Of a stretch of 64,000 nucleotides of DNA, positions 12,643 through 23,867 are shown in pieces (within the stretch, counting starts at the first letter, position 1; each line of letters begins with the position of its first letter). The notes beneath the pieces were generated by a model. The model had not been told where the DNA came from. It saw nothing but the letters and a program-made list of their open reading frames with translations, and did not search any database. Source of the DNA: Ashinkailepas kermadecensis (taxonomy: Eukaryota > Arthropoda > Thecostraca > Neolepadidae); NCBI GenBank assembly GCA_034440615.1, contig JAOTOM010005113.1, forward strand, positions 585,001 through 649,000. Reading direction: 5' to 3'. A program made the position numbers and the translations under genes.

Positions 12643-13156
12643 TGTGCCGAGGGTAGAGATTGAGGCCGACGTGAACAAACTGTGAGTCAATGTGGAAAAC
12701 GGATTGTTTGTCCAATGCTTGCAGAGCCGCCTTTGATCAACGCTCCGAATACCATCGTCAGACACGCGATCACGCAATGACTTACAATGGCTCGACAATG
12801 ACGTCGAAACGTCGCAATATAACCTAGCAATTTGTCTAACTAATTCTTTGCTGGACAGTGAAGATCAATATAGCTTTTTATCTGTCTACAGTGATTTACA
12901 ACCATGAAATACGGATATTTCTGAACTGTGTCCGAAGCACGATATTGCCACCTTTTGCTGCAAAGTGCGTCAGAAACCCGGGCTACGTTCGCGTGCGCGC
13001 ATCGGCACGGACGACCAGCAAATCCTCAATTCGCGAGATTGGAATTTGCACTTCGCAGGTTTCTTTTGGATTATTGGCCACCCGTGGTGTGTATTATGAC
13101 GCATGCGGGATACCTATGATTCACAATTTCCGGCAGCTTGGTTCGCAAAACATATG
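12643..13156. other. Unassigned sequence, probably OLA1 intron
   Basis: No coding segment recognised on either strand. If the exon at 13678-13805 belongs to a gene reading on the minus strand, this stretch lies in the downstream intron. Confidence 0.4.
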
Positions 13157-13665
13157 GAGCCATAGTCGGCCGGAGCTGGCTGTGGGAGCACAGTCTGGCG
13201 GAGCCACAGTCGGGCGGAGCCACAGTCGGGCGGAGCCACAGTCGGGCGGAGCCACAGTCTGGCGGAGCCACAGTCGGGCGGAGCCACAGTCGGGCGGGAC
13301 TAGCTCTGGGAGCCACAGTCGAGCGGAGCTGGCTATGGGAGCCACAGTCGAGCGGAGCTGGCTGTGGGAGCCACAGTCGGCCGGAGCTGGCTGTGGGAGC
13401 CACAGTCGAGCGGAGCCGGCTGTGGGAGCCACAGTCGGCCGGAGCTGGCTGTGGGAGCCACAGTCGAGCGGAGCCGGCTGTAGGAGCCACAGTAGGCCGG
13501 AGCTGGCCGAGTGTTAAGGGAGCCGGAGCCTGCCGAGTGTTAAGGGAGCCGGAGCTGGTCGAGTGTTAAGGGAGCCGGAGCTGGCCGAGTGTTAAGGGAG
13601 CCGGAGCTGGCCGAGTGTTAAGGGAGCCGGAGCTGGCCGAGTGTTAAGGGAACCGGAGCTGGCCG
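13157..13665. repeat. Composite minisatellite (16, 30 and 26-bp units)
   Basis: Three unit lengths follow each other without a gap. About six 16-bp units (GCGGAGCCACAGTCGG) occupy about 13197-13295, then about seven 30-bp units (GGAGCTGGCTGTGGGAGCC plus ACAGTCGRSC) occupy about 13296-13500, then six 26-bp units (GGAGCTGGCCGAGTGTTAAG plus GGAGCC) occupy about 13499-13665. All share GGAGCTGGC or GGAGCC, so the longer units look derived from the shorter. The array ends about 12 bp from the splice donor of the OLA1 exon and so forms the very start of that intron. Confidence 0.93.
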
Positions 13666-13677
13666 AGCGGTACTCAC

Positions 13678-13805
13678 GACAGAGATGGAAAAGACCGTCG
13701 CAGGCGGAGATGTGCGACAGGAAGGCGTTGCCGAGTCCCTGTCCTTCGCTGGCTCCCTTCACCAGGCCGGCAATGTCGGTCACGTTCAGAAATGCCGGCA
13801 CCTTG
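13678..13805 (-). CDS. OLA1: OLA1 (Obg-like ATPase 1), one internal exon
   Basis: A 128-nt exon read on the minus strand. It is preceded by TTGCAG at 13806-13811 and followed by GTGAGT at 13672-13677, so both splice sites match consensus. The 42 complete codons encode [36 protein letters not shown] and GLFHLC, which I recognise as the G3/switch region of the conserved YchF/OLA1 family (roughly residues 85-125 of about 396). DIAGLVKGA carries the DxxG Mg-binding motif, and GQGLGN with FLSHI is the family signature. OLA1 is a cytosolic P-loop ATPase of the TRAFAC class linked to translation and stress responses. Introns are phase-split at both ends (one base of a codon at each), which argues against a processed copy. 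Other exons (P-loop before, TGS after) were not found in this window. Confidence 0.92.
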
Positions 13806-13855
13806 CTGCAACACACACATCCCGGTCAGTTTGGGCACACATGGGGAACACAGCG

Positions 13856-13916
13856 GTGGTGATAAACTGGTGCCTCAAGGCGCGCCGACTACATTGGTCA
13901 TTTTGCGTCCAACGAT
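13856..13916 (-). mobile_element. Tail-only retroposon insertion (61 bp)
   Basis: On the minus strand this holds the shared LINE/SINE 3' module and almost nothing else. Its plus-strand core CGCGCCGACTAC, then GGTCATTT, matches the copy at 58144-58196. It is flanked by GAACACAGCG (13846-13855) and GAACACGGCG (13917-13926), a target-site duplication with one mismatch. It lies about 50 bp upstream of the OLA1 exon, in the intron on the acceptor side. Confidence 0.75.
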
Positions 13917-13926
13917 GAACACGGCG

Positions 13927-14403
13927 TGGCTGGGTGGCTCCGCCACATACATGTGGAACAGGTACAGCCGCAGGGCGATAAAAGTCGGCTTAGATTAGCC
14001 ATCGTATGTGAATACATGAATAATATATATCTATATATGCGCAGTGTCCTGAAATTCTGAAATATGGCTGGTGAAACACACTTAAAGACAATTATTTTGC
14101 CATCACTTTTTCATTTTGACATCACTAAGTACCACTTTTGCTTTTTGCTACAAGTTATGGGTGAAAATAGTATTTAAAAGGGAAAATAACAACCGGCAGC
14201 AGCACTGTCATGATGAGTAAAGGTAACAGACACTACCGATATTATCACCACCATCAAACTATCAATAAAGGTCATAGAAAATCACTCATCAATAGTGAAT
14301 ATATACGTATATATTTGCAAAAAATTAGCATCACTTATATTTTTGTTTGACATAATCCCTTTCCCCTCCACCTTACAAAAAAAATGTCAGGATACTGTAT
14401 GTA

Positions 14404-14410
<7 letters not shown>
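13927..14410. other. Unassigned AT-rich sequence, probably OLA1 intron
   Basis: No coding exon recognised on either strand. Confidence 0.4.
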
Positions 14411-14452
<42 letters not shown>

Positions 14453-14470
14453 CATACATACATACATACA

Positions 14471-14504
<34 letters not shown>

Positions 14505-14522
14505 CATACATACATACATACA
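14411..14522. repeat. (TA)n followed by (CATA)n
   Basis: Perfect TA dinucleotides at 14411-14450 continue directly into CATA tetranucleotides up to about 14522, a compound microsatellite. Confidence 0.97.
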
Positions 14523-15540
14523 CCTACAAATTCTCGCTAGGACATTTGGCCATCAACGATGTGAATAGAACATCAAGTTACATACCTATGCATGACATGT
14601 GTATAATTGAACGGGTGACACTTTGTGAAACTAAGTGGGAGGAGGGGCATGTGATGTTTTTGGTGACATTTTCCTCCGAAGAAGGGCGCCATCGGCTGAA
14701 AAACTTGTTGAGCGGGGGCGGAAGGGTGCACTCTAGCGTTTTGAAAGGCGCCTCCATAGGCTCAATGGTTAAGTTTCGATCTAATTCTCTGCTTGGGGAG
14801 TCAAATTAATGATGGGGGCAGGCACCCCTCTCTTAGCGCATATAAAATGACACCCCTGCATAACTGTATATCAGAATCATATTTCAGTGCAATGATAAAT
14901 AGCCCTAAACGAACCTCAAGGTGACGGGAAGAAATTAATTCATTGATTACGATTGATTACGCTTGATTACGAAACATTGACTTGAGATGTTCACATTTCC
15001 TTGATAAGTGATACCCTTCACCAAAAGTGTCGGATTTGGACACACTTCCCTGCCTACACTGTAATACAGTAACAACACGGGGTATGACGTATCCCATCAG
15101 ACCACAGTGACCACTAGCCGTGTGGGACGCAGGCTCGTGTCGCCGCATTTAATCCAACGAATCGGGCTTGCAACGCACCGGGGGCCTGGAGATGCAGTGT
15201 TGGCGCACAAAGGAAGAACCATGGTCTCTTGTCGGTAATCAATACCCGATATCGTGGAGCGGAAAGTTGGGTGATGACCAGTGACACCAGCACGATCAAT
15301 CACCGAGAGAGATCTGAGAAGATGCGTCGGTTTTCATCCCAGACATCCCAGCCGGTTCCGGCTTCGCTGGTTCGTACCGTCTGGACCGTGGGTTCCGCCA
15401 TGGTGGCGCCACCGTGGTCAATGCAGCAAACGCAACGACTGGCCAGGTGTACCGTTGCTTGATATTTGTTCGGTTGTTTGCTAATTCGCGCGCATGATAT
15501 GCCTGTCCCACCATTAATTCCAGATCCATGGACATGCGAA
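14523..15540. other. Unassigned sequence
   Basis: About 1 kb without a recognisable gene. Short frames at 15097-15480 on both strands carry no known motif. Confidence 0.45.
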
Positions 15541-15660
15541 CACAACCGGCCCAGTTCAAAATGCCCACAACACAACCGGCCCAGTTCAAAATGCCCACAA
15601 CACAACCGGCCCAGTTCAAAATGCCCACAACACAACCGGCCCAGTTCAAAATGCCCACAC
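15541..15660. repeat. 30-bp minisatellite, 4 units
   Basis: Four nearly identical 30-bp units, CACAACCGGCCCAGTTCAAA followed by ATGCCCACAA. The last unit ends ATGCCCACAC. Confidence 0.97.
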
Positions 15661-15802
15661 AAGTGATTTGATGACACAGCGCAGGGCACATATCGATCGA
15701 GAGATCACGAGCGGAACCGCAACAGTTGGCAACGCCACCTCACCAGCCAGCCTGGCCTAACCACACACCAGCCAACCAACCAGCCAACCACTGCCGCCAC
15801 GT

Positions 15803-15875
15803 GCCAGCGTGGCCAAATGGATACGATGTCGGTCTCCTAAACCGAAGATTGTGGGTTCGAGTCCCACCGCGAATA
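15803..15875 (+). tRNA. tRNA-Arg(CCT)-like sequence, probable pseudogene
   Basis: The anticodon arm is complete: five Watson-Crick pairs TCGGT/ACCGA enclose the loop CTCCTAA, with anticodon CCT at 15836-15838. The T arm is perfect (GTGGG TTCGAGT CCCAC) and the A-box region reads TGGCCAAATGG. However, only the inner three of seven acceptor pairs can form (GCCAGCG against CGCGAAT) and the D stem is weak. It is therefore a decayed tRNA gene or the head of a SINE. No known SINE body follows. Confidence 0.6.
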
Positions 15876-16630
15876 CAAGGCTGTTTTTCAAATCCTTCCG
15901 CTCTAAGTCAGTCGGGATAGCGCGCCTATCCCTTCGAAACCACGACCACTAATCTCAGGCTGCGACAAGAATATGCGTCCACAATCAGGAATTACCAATC
16001 ACTTGACACCGAATGGACTATTTTTTTTTCAGAATTCGCTTAGGAACACGAACATTTTGGGTTGCAAGTTGTTAGGAACAAGCTCCACCGTGTGCGCAGT
16101 ATTGCACGCAACATTCCTTCACAGGCGATACTATTGCTGTACTTGACCTTTATTGGTGTTTTGATGAATAAGAACGTGCACGTAAATTCAATATACAAAA
16201 TGTATAATTGAAAATTTTGTTTGATCTGTGACACAAATCAATGGTATCCGCTAAAGGGTCGCGCGAGTTTCAAGACAAAAAATATAATGAAGCTTTTAGA
16301 AAAGTGGCGAAAAATTGCCACAACGAAAATAACACCAATGTATTCCCCATGCACTCATGTGCAACGGACAACCTTGTATACTGCTCCTACCTGCTCCATG
16401 TGAAGTTGAGGAAACAATATTGTAAATGTGATAAATGTGATGAATTGCTGAACATAGTCACCTCCCCACTCTCATGCCCTGAGATTAGTCGGTTTATCTT
16501 TTACGTCCTTTTAACCATATCAGTATGTGAAGTGCATGTAAAACATACCCGAATTATTACAATTGCACTATAATTTCAACCGATAATATGCCTAGAATGT
16601 CGAATTCGAATACCGTTTATCTAGCCATCC
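15876..16630. other. Unassigned sequence
   Basis: No gene recognised. Frames at 16241-16573 encode unfamiliar peptides. Confidence 0.45.
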
Positions 16631-16790
16631 GTGGCAGTGTACGTGAAGGAGAGGTGGAGTACCCACCAATGTCCGAGTGGCAGTGTACGTGACGGAGAGG
16701 TGGAGTGCCCACCAATGTCCGAGTGGCAGTGTACGTGACGGAGAGGTGGAGTGCCCACCAATGTCCGAGTGGTGGTGCCCGATTCCTCTC
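16631..16790. repeat. 46-bp minisatellite, about 3.4 units
   Basis: Units begin GGCAGTGTACGTGACGGAGA and end CACCAATGTCCGAGT. The first unit differs by AAGGAG for ACGGAG and TACCC for TGCCC. Confidence 0.95.
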
Positions 16791-18569
16791 TGGATGGGGA
16801 GGGCTAGCGTCTGGCATCCCACATCTACCGTCCCGCCAGGGACGTCGCCAGTATAGCTCGGATGGCCTGAGCACCTCCCCACCCCACGGAGGTAGCCTCC
16901 CTCCCCCTCGGCTCAACTCTGCGCCGGTCGAGGAACTTCATGCAAGACGCCATTTCCACTCATTTAGCTGCGCTTTCCAGTTTTCCCAACCGAAGAGCGT
17001 CGCAGTTCCCCAGGCCGCTAAACCTGCCGACGTCCCAGCCACCACCAGCACCAACACCCGCATCCCGGTTCGCCCCAGCCCACCACCCACCCTTTCACAC
17101 CCTCCCCGACAAAAAAAAACTAGTCAGCCTCTTGTGTTTGGGTTTTTAATATGCAAAACTGACTTCCCAAACGCCAAGTTGACAGCCAAATTTGTATCCC
17201 CTTCGACCCCTGCCTACACGAGGACTATTCTTCAGACCGGAGATCCAAATGGCGCCGACACTGTCCCCAGACCTGAAGGTCTGGCGGTCATGTTAAAGCA
17301 TGCTTTAACCCGACCCCAGCGTGATCTGACACGTCAAGTCCTGCAACAGTCCCATCTCCCAGCTCTATCCGCGAACCCAGGCGTTGATATTCCATTCGGG
17401 GGAGGGGCGGCCAGATATTAGCACCCAGGGTGGAAGGAAACGCTGGTTCACCAACCCCAACTGAAATACTTCAAACCTAGTCTATCTTACACTGCAAAAA
17501 AGGTCCCACATCGCATAGGATGTAATCCAGCTGTCAAAACAGCACCCTGTATAGTGCTACGGAAACATCCTTTTCAGTACTTCTATCAAGGTACCTCCTT
17601 CTGGATGCTCATTTGCTCCGGAAAATAAACCCCTGGGCTTGAAAGTAGAGGTACCATCTGCACAACCCACCTGCTGAGAGGTGAAAAATACACCCCTACA
17701 ACCAAATGCATACTGAAAATATAGTACGATATGCGGTACATGCTAAAAACGAGGACCCACAAGGTACTAAACGGAAGGATACTTTCATAGCACCCTCAAA
17801 GGTACCTCAATTACACCCCAAAGTAGAATTTACACCAGACGAATAACCTCGTCTAGGGTTTAAAATAAAGATAACTTTTTGTTAACAAAAAGTATACGAA
17901 AAAGGAACTAAAACGAAGCGTCACATATTCCTCAGAAATTATATCCATACTATTTGGATAAAGCTTGCATCCACATAAGGTGCCACCGGTAGGGACGTCT
18001 TTTCAGACTTGAGGGAGAGCATCCACAATGCAGCTTGGGTCCAGAACATCTAGTGTACGCTTGCTGATGTCAATAGCAAACTTGCTCCGACGAACAGGTA
18101 AGGTCCGCAACCTCGAAATCACCGCAGTCTCCGCCGATGCAACATGCAGTTAAACGACGGCAATTGAAACACCCAAATAGTTTGGACGAACCAATGCTAA
18201 GCTTTCAATATGTTCCATCCCATTACAACTAATACAATACGTATACAAATCATACAGCAAATACAACAAATAACCACGTCAAAGGCACTCACCCCCTCCC
18301 TCTTCCCCAAGAAAAAAACTGTTCAGTGCTCTTCCCATTCAATCTAAATCAATGAAGAAAAAATGGCACAAAATGCCCGAATCACTTATCAGCCCTTCGC
18401 TTCTGATAATAGTAGAACAATTAGTACGCGATCAAAACGGCATTCTTGGCGATCGAATACCTTTATTTTGTGACGAAGTGACGCCGAAAACATTGCATTA
18501 ATATCGTATCGTATTACTTAGTATCGTACCAGCATGTTTTGGAGCCAGGCCATGATCAGGAGCAGCAAG
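16791..18569. other. Unassigned sequence
   Basis: About 1.8 kb with no recognisable gene, terminal repeat or RNA. An open frame runs to 17421 on the plus strand, but its Pro/Ser-rich product resembles no family I know. From about 17450 the DNA is AT-richer and has frequent stops in all frames. Confidence 0.45.
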
Positions 18570-18673
18570 AATATACAAACATTCAAAATATACAAACATT
18601 CAAAATATACAAACATTCAAAATATACAAACATTCAAAATATACAAACATTCAAAATATACAAACATTCAAAA
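18570..18673. repeat. 17-bp minisatellite, about 6 units
   Basis: Near-perfect tandem copies of ATATACAAACATTCAAA, directly upstream of the 64-bp array. Confidence 0.96.
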
Positions 18674-18678
18674 TCTGC

Positions 18679-21600
18679 ACAAGGACGACGCCGACAGGTT
18701 ATAACCAGTCCTCACCGACGCTGACAACACAAATCACGGCCTACAAGGACGACGCCGACAGGTTATAACCAGTCCTCACCGAAGCTGACAACACAAATCA
18801 CGGCCTACAAGGACGACGCCGACAGGTTATAACCAGTCCTCACCGAAGCTGACAACACAAATCACGGCCTACAAGGACGACGCCGACAGGTTATAACCAG
18901 TCCTCACCGACGCTGACAACACAAATCACGGCCTACAAGGACGACGCCGACAGGTTATAACCAGTCCTCACCGACGCTGACAACACAAATCACGGCCTAC
19001 AAGGACGACGCCGACAGGTTATAACCAGTCCTCACCGACGCTGACAACACAAATCACGGCCTACAAGGACGACGCCGACAGGTTATAACCAGTCCTCACC
19101 GACGCTGACAACACAAATCACGGCCTACAAGGACGACGCCGACAGGTTATAACCAGTCCTCACCGACGCTGACAACACAAATCACGGCCTACAAGGACGA
19201 CGCCGACAGGTTATAACCAGTCCTCACCGACGCTGACAACACAAATCACGGCCTACAAGGACGACGCCGACAGGTTATAACCAGTCCTCACCGACGCTGA
19301 CAACACAAATCACGGCCTACAAGGACGACGCCGACAGGTTATAACCAGTCCTCCCCCAAAGCCAAAACACAAATCACGGCCTACAAGGACGACGCCGACA
19401 GGTTATAACCAGTCCTCACCGAAGCTGACAACAAAAGGCCTACAAGGACGACGCCGACAGGTTGTAACCAGTCCTCACCGAAGCTGACAACACAAATCAC
19501 GGCCTACAAGGACGACGCCGACAGGTTATAACCAGTCCTCACCGACGCTGACAACACAAATCACGGCCTACAAGGACGACGCCGACAGGTTATAACCAGT
19601 CCTCACCGAAGCTGACAACACAAATCACGGCCTACAAGGACGACGCCGACAGGTTATAACCAGTCCTCACCGAAGCTGACAACACAAATCACGGCCTACA
19701 AGGACGACGCCGACAGGTTATAACCAGTCCTCACCGACGCTGACAACACAAATCACGGCCTACAAGGACGACGCCGACAGGTTATAACCAGTCCTCACCG
19801 ACGCTGACAACACAAATCACGGCCTACAAGGACGACGCCGACAGGTTGTAACCAGTCCTCACCGAAGCTGACAACACAAATCACGGCCTACAAGGACGAC
19901 GCCGACAGGTTATAACCAGTCCTCACCGACGCTGACAACACAAATCACGGCCTACAAGGACGACGCCGACAGGTTATAACCAGTCCTCACCGACGCTGAC
20001 AACACAAATCACGGCCTACAAGGACGACGCCGACAGGTTGTAACCAGTCCTCACCGAAGCTGACAACACAAATCACGGCCTACAAGGACGACGCCGACAG
20101 GTTATAACCAGTCCTCACCGACGCTGACAACACAAATCACGGCCTACAAGGACGACGCCGACAGGTTGTAACCAGTCCTCACCGACGCTGACAACACAAA
20201 TCACGGCCTACAAGGACGACGCCGACAGGTTATAACCAGTCCTCACCGACGCTGACAACACAAATCACGGCCTACAAGGACGACGCCGACAGGTTGTAAC
20301 CAGTCCTCACCGACGCTGACAACACAAATCACGGCCTACAAGGACGACGCCGACAGGTTATAACCAGTCCTCACCGACGCTGACAACACAAATCACGGCC
20401 TACAAGGACGACGCCGACAGGTTATAACCAGTCCTCACCGAAGCTGACAACACAAATCACGGCCTACAAGGACGACGCCGACAGGTTATAACCAGTCCTC
20501 ACCGACGCTGACAACACAAATCACGGCCTACAAGGACGACGCCGACAGGTTATAACCAGTCCTCACCGAAGCTGACAACACAAATCACGGCCTACAAGGA
20601 CGACGCCGACAGGTTATAACCAGTCCTCACCGAAGCTGACAACACAAATCACGGCCTACAAGGACGACGCCGACAGGTTATAACCAGTCCTCACCGAAGC
20701 TGACAACACAAATCACGGCCTACAAGGACGACGCCGACAGGTTATAACCAGTCCTCACCGAAGCTGACAACACAAATCACGGCCTACAAGGACGACGCCG
20801 ACAGGTTATAACCAGTCCTCACCGAAGCTGACAACACAAATCACGGCCTACAAGGACGACGCCGACAGGTTATAACCAGTCCTCACCGAAGCTGACAACA
20901 CAAATCACGGCCTACAAGGACGACGCCGACAGGTTATAACCAGTCCTCACCGAAGCTGACAACACAAATCACGGCCTACAAGGACGACGCCGACAGGTTA
21001 TAACCAGTCCTCACCGAAGCTGACAACACAAATCACGGCCTACAAGGACGACGCCGACAGGTTATAACCAGTCCTCACCGAAGCTGACAACACAAATCAC
21101 GGCCTACAAGGACGACGCCGACAGGTTATAACCAGTCCTCACCGAAGCTGACAACACAAATCACGGCCTACAAGGACGACGCCGACAGGTTGTAACCAGT
21201 CCTCACCGAAGCTGACAACACAAATCACGGCCTACAAGGACGACGCCGACAGGTTATAACCAGTCCTCACCGAAGCTGACAACACAAATCACGGCCTACA
21301 AGGACGACGCCGACAGGTTATAACCAGTCCTCACCGAAGCTGACAACACAAATCACGGCCTACAAGGACGACGCCGACAGGTTATAACCAGTCCTCACCG
21401 AAGCTGACAACACAAATCACGGCCTACAAGGACGACGCCGACAGGTTGTAACCAGTCCTCACCGAAGCTGACAACACAAATCACGGCCTACAAGGACGAC
21501 GCCGACAGGTTGTAACCAGTCCTCACCGACGCTGACAACACAAATCACGGCCTACAAGGACGACGCCGACAGGTTATAACCAGTCCTCACCGACGCTGAC

Positions 21601-21682
21601 AACACAAATCACGGCCTACAAGGACGACGCCGACAGGTTATAACCAGTCCTCACCGAAGCTGACAACACAAATCACGGCCTA
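18679..21682. repeat. 64-bp satellite-like array, about 47 units
   Basis: About 3 kb of head-to-tail 64-bp units starting ACAAGGACGACGCCGACAGG, passing TTATAACCAGTCCTCACCGA and ending ACACAAATCACGGCCT. Units are almost identical. Two sites vary: CCGACGCTG versus CCGAAGCTG, and GTTATAACC versus GTTGTAACC. The GACGCTG type dominates the first third and the GAAGCTG type most of the last third. One divergent unit at about 19345-19375 and one shortened unit at about 19425-19440 interrupt the array. Stops occur in every unit. Confidence 0.98.
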
Positions 21683-21907
21683 CTAAATAATTTTGAGGAA
21701 ATAGGTTAGGTTGGTTGGTTATTGGTTTTACGACACGTCGACCGTTGAGTCATAAAGTCATAAAGTATTAAGGCTTAATAAGAGCCACAGGGGCCCATCT
21801 GGGTTAAGCCTATCTAGAAAAGGTACTAGGAATGTACATACTCCCACCCCAATCAATCCCTTATCCCAAGTTCCCAGGAAGCTATATATCCCAGCCTATC
21901 TAGCACC

Positions 21908-22295
21908 ACTCACTTGCTACCGCATAACACCCTCAACAATCACAAGCTCCTTCCATCACACCCATCGTACCACCATAGACAATCTCATCAGCATCACATC
22001 CCGAAGGAAGGTGCCGAATCCACTGCTAGGCACACCCCACACAAATTCATAAAGCGTTCAGACTTAATAAGAGACTCACTTGCTATTGCATAATACACTC
22101 AACAATTACAAACTCCTCCCATCATACCCATTGTGCTACCATAGACAATCTCATCAGTATCACATCCCGAAGGAAGGTGCTGAATCCACTGCTAGGTACA
22201 CCCTATATAAAGTTATAAAGCGTTTAGACTTAATAAGAGACTCACTTGCTATTGCATAACACACTCAACAATTTCAAACTCCTCTCAACTCCCAA
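21908..22295 (-). repeat. 166-bp tandem repeats in the LINE 3' UTR
   Basis: The units start at 21908, 22074 and 22240 (ACTCACTTGCTA...), giving a 166-bp period and about 2.3 copies. All are inside the 3' UTR of the nested LINE. The unit's end (TTCATAAAG, then TTAATAAGAG) resembles the LINE's extreme 3' end. Confidence 0.9.
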
Positions 22296-22309
22296 CTCCT
22301 CCCTGTCGA

Positions 22310-23326
22310 TCAACCCTCCCTGGAATACAGAAAAACAAGCCCCCTATTCTTATAATGATTGTCTATGCCGTTTTTAAAGATGTTCAGTATGTTGCTACTG
22401 ACAATGGTTCCTGGCAGCTGGTTCCAGTGTTCTACTACCCTGTTGGTGAAGAAAGACTGTCTTAACCTTGTCCTGCTGTGATTAACTTTAATTTTGAATT
22501 GATGACCTCTAATTGCATCATTTCTGTTAAATTCAAACATTTCCCTGAGATATCCCTGTTCCTGACCATGAACAAATTTAAAAAACCTCGATGAGATCTC
22601 CTCTCAGCCTTCTATATCTAAGTGAAAACATATTCAATTTCTTCAATCTTTCCTCATATGCCAGGTTGCCTATACCATTAACCATTTTTGTTGCCCTCTT
22701 TTGTACTCTCTCTAAAAGCCAACAATCTTTCTCATAACTAGGGGACCAAGCTTGGACACAGTATTCCAAATGTGGCCTGACATATGCACAGTAAAGCTTC
22801 CTGATGACCTCCTCACTTTTGTATGACACATTCCTCTGTATTGCCCCAAGCATTCTTAGTGCCTTCTTCCTGGCTTCTTTGGTCTGTTCTGATGCCCCCA
22901 ATTTTGTGTTCAAAATAACACCTAAGTCCTTCTCCTGCTGAGTCACAGATAATACTTGGCCACCCATCAAGTATGGAGCCTTCATATGCTGCCTACCTAC
23001 ATGCATGACTTTGCACTTATCAAAATGAAACTTCATTTGCCATTTTTCGGACCACTTCACTAGCTCGTCTAAGTCTTTCTGCAGCAAAACCTGCTCATTG
23101 TGCCCTGTTATTGCCCTAAAGATCTTCAAATCATCCGTAAATTTCAAAACCTTACTGCTTAGGCCACATTCAATGCTATTCACATATATAATGAACAATA
23201 GTGGCCCCAGTACCGACCCCTGGGGTACTCCACTAAGAACATTTTGCCATGATGACTTTGTACCATTTAGCATCACTCTCTGCTGTCTATCTGAAAGCCA
23301 CAACTCTATCCATTTTAGGATGCTTT
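22310..23326 (-). pseudogene. CR1-type reverse transcriptase C-terminal part
   Basis: Minus-strand frame with RT motifs: WLSDRQQRVMLNG, GVPQGSVLGPLLFIIYVN (motif B intact), KFTDDLKIF (active site FTDD where FADD is usual, both Asp kept), WQMKFHFDKCKVMHVG, EKDLGVIL and YVRPHLEYCVQAWSP. It ends in LRGDLIEVF at about 22578. A stop or shift there separates it from the last segment (22540-22310), which reads RGHQFKIKVNHSRTRLRQSF and RVVEHWNQLPG, the usual CR1-superfamily C-terminus. The Met at 23402 belongs to the SINE and is not a real start, because the fused frame crosses the insertion boundary. Confidence 0.88.
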
Positions 23327-23463
23327 TCATATAGCGTCGCCAATCTCTCACGCCGATTGGTCGCGGGCGAAGAGTAGCGACAGGTGAGACTCGAACCCAC
23401 AACCTTTCGATTGTGAGACGAGCATCTTACCCCTAGACCACTCGTCCCCGAGAGGAAATAGGT

Positions 23464-23797
23464 AACAGGTAAATATAAAACCATTCAATTCGGAATACCG
23501 CTCCAACTTCTTATCTCCTCCATGTGAATATGGTCTCGAAAGAGGAACGCCATGAGGAAAAATAGTTGTTCGTTATTGACCTGTTGTCTGTACTTTATTA
23601 TTACTCCTCATACATAGGCACGTACAACGAACATCCTAGGTTTAAAGGGAGTTTGCGACGGCTTCATCCAAAACTGCACAAACGCACGTCCACCACACGG
23701 CACCTGATTGATTATTGGGGTTTTTGAGTGGAACCCAATTGGGTTATACTGCACCCATAACAGGGTTACTTCAGCTTCTCATGTCCGAATGGCAACT
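23464..23797. other. Unassigned sequence with a degenerate tail module
   Basis: No gene recognised. The segment 23725-23770 (TTATTGGGGTTTTTGAGTGG and onward to GCACCC) keeps the spacing and the outer complementary positions of the minus-strand retroposon tail, but is strongly diverged and has no clear target duplication. Confidence 0.4.
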
Positions 23798-23812
23798 CAC
23801 TATCCTCATCTG

Positions 23813-23852
23813 GGGGGGCTTTAGGGCGCGTCGACCATGTTGATCATATAGC
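23813..23852 (-). mobile_element. Tail-only retroposon insertion (40 bp)
   Basis: Minus-strand copy of the shared 3' module only: GCTATATGATCAACATGG, then TCGACGCGCCCTAAAGCC. A perfect 15-bp target duplication, CACTATCCTCATCTG, flanks it at 23798-23812 and 23853-23867. Confidence 0.92.
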
Positions 23853-23867
23853 CACTATCCTCATCTG

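Larger units (their letters stand above)
21755..23326 (-). mobile_element. CR1-like LINE, 5'-truncated, nested in a SINE
   Basis: A non-LTR retrotransposon fragment of about 1.57 kb on the minus strand. It begins inside the reverse transcriptase domain, so it is 5'-truncated, and ends at about 21755 with two copies of the octamer ACTTTATG. Short octamer repeats at the 3' end and minimal target duplication are typical of CR1-type elements. The only duplication at its edges is TCAT (plus strand, 21751-21754 and 23327-23330), inside the host SINE. The 3' UTR contains 166-bp repeats. Confidence 0.9.
21707..23451 (-). mobile_element. tRNA-derived SINE interrupted by a CR1-like LINE
   Basis: On the minus strand the SINE head (about 23449 down to 23331) begins GGGGACGAGTGGTCTAGGGG and contains the B box GGGTTCGAGTC. 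Its 3' tail (CGGTCGACGTGTCGTAAAAC and AACCAACC) is found 1.6 kb away at about 21752-21707. Both halves match the intact copies at 45616 and 60035. A perfect 12-bp duplication GAGGAAATAGGT lies outside them at 21695-21706 and 23452-23463. The two halves are therefore one SINE insertion later split by another element. Confidence 0.93.

Noticed and set aside
13071..13569. Overlapping Trp/Leu/Pro repeat frames on both strands
   Set aside because: They are produced by the 16- and 30-bp minisatellite, next to but not part of the OLA1 exon.
15803..15875. Functional tRNA-Arg gene
   Set aside because: The acceptor stem pairs at only three of seven positions and the D arm is weak.
18679..21682. Possible CRISPR array
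   Set aside because: The 64-bp units are contiguous with no unique spacers, so it is a plain tandem repeat in eukaryotic DNA.
23287..23484. SINE-LINE fused reading frame as a new chimeric gene
   Set aside because: Target duplications of both elements show a nested insertion, and the frame crosses the junction by chance.
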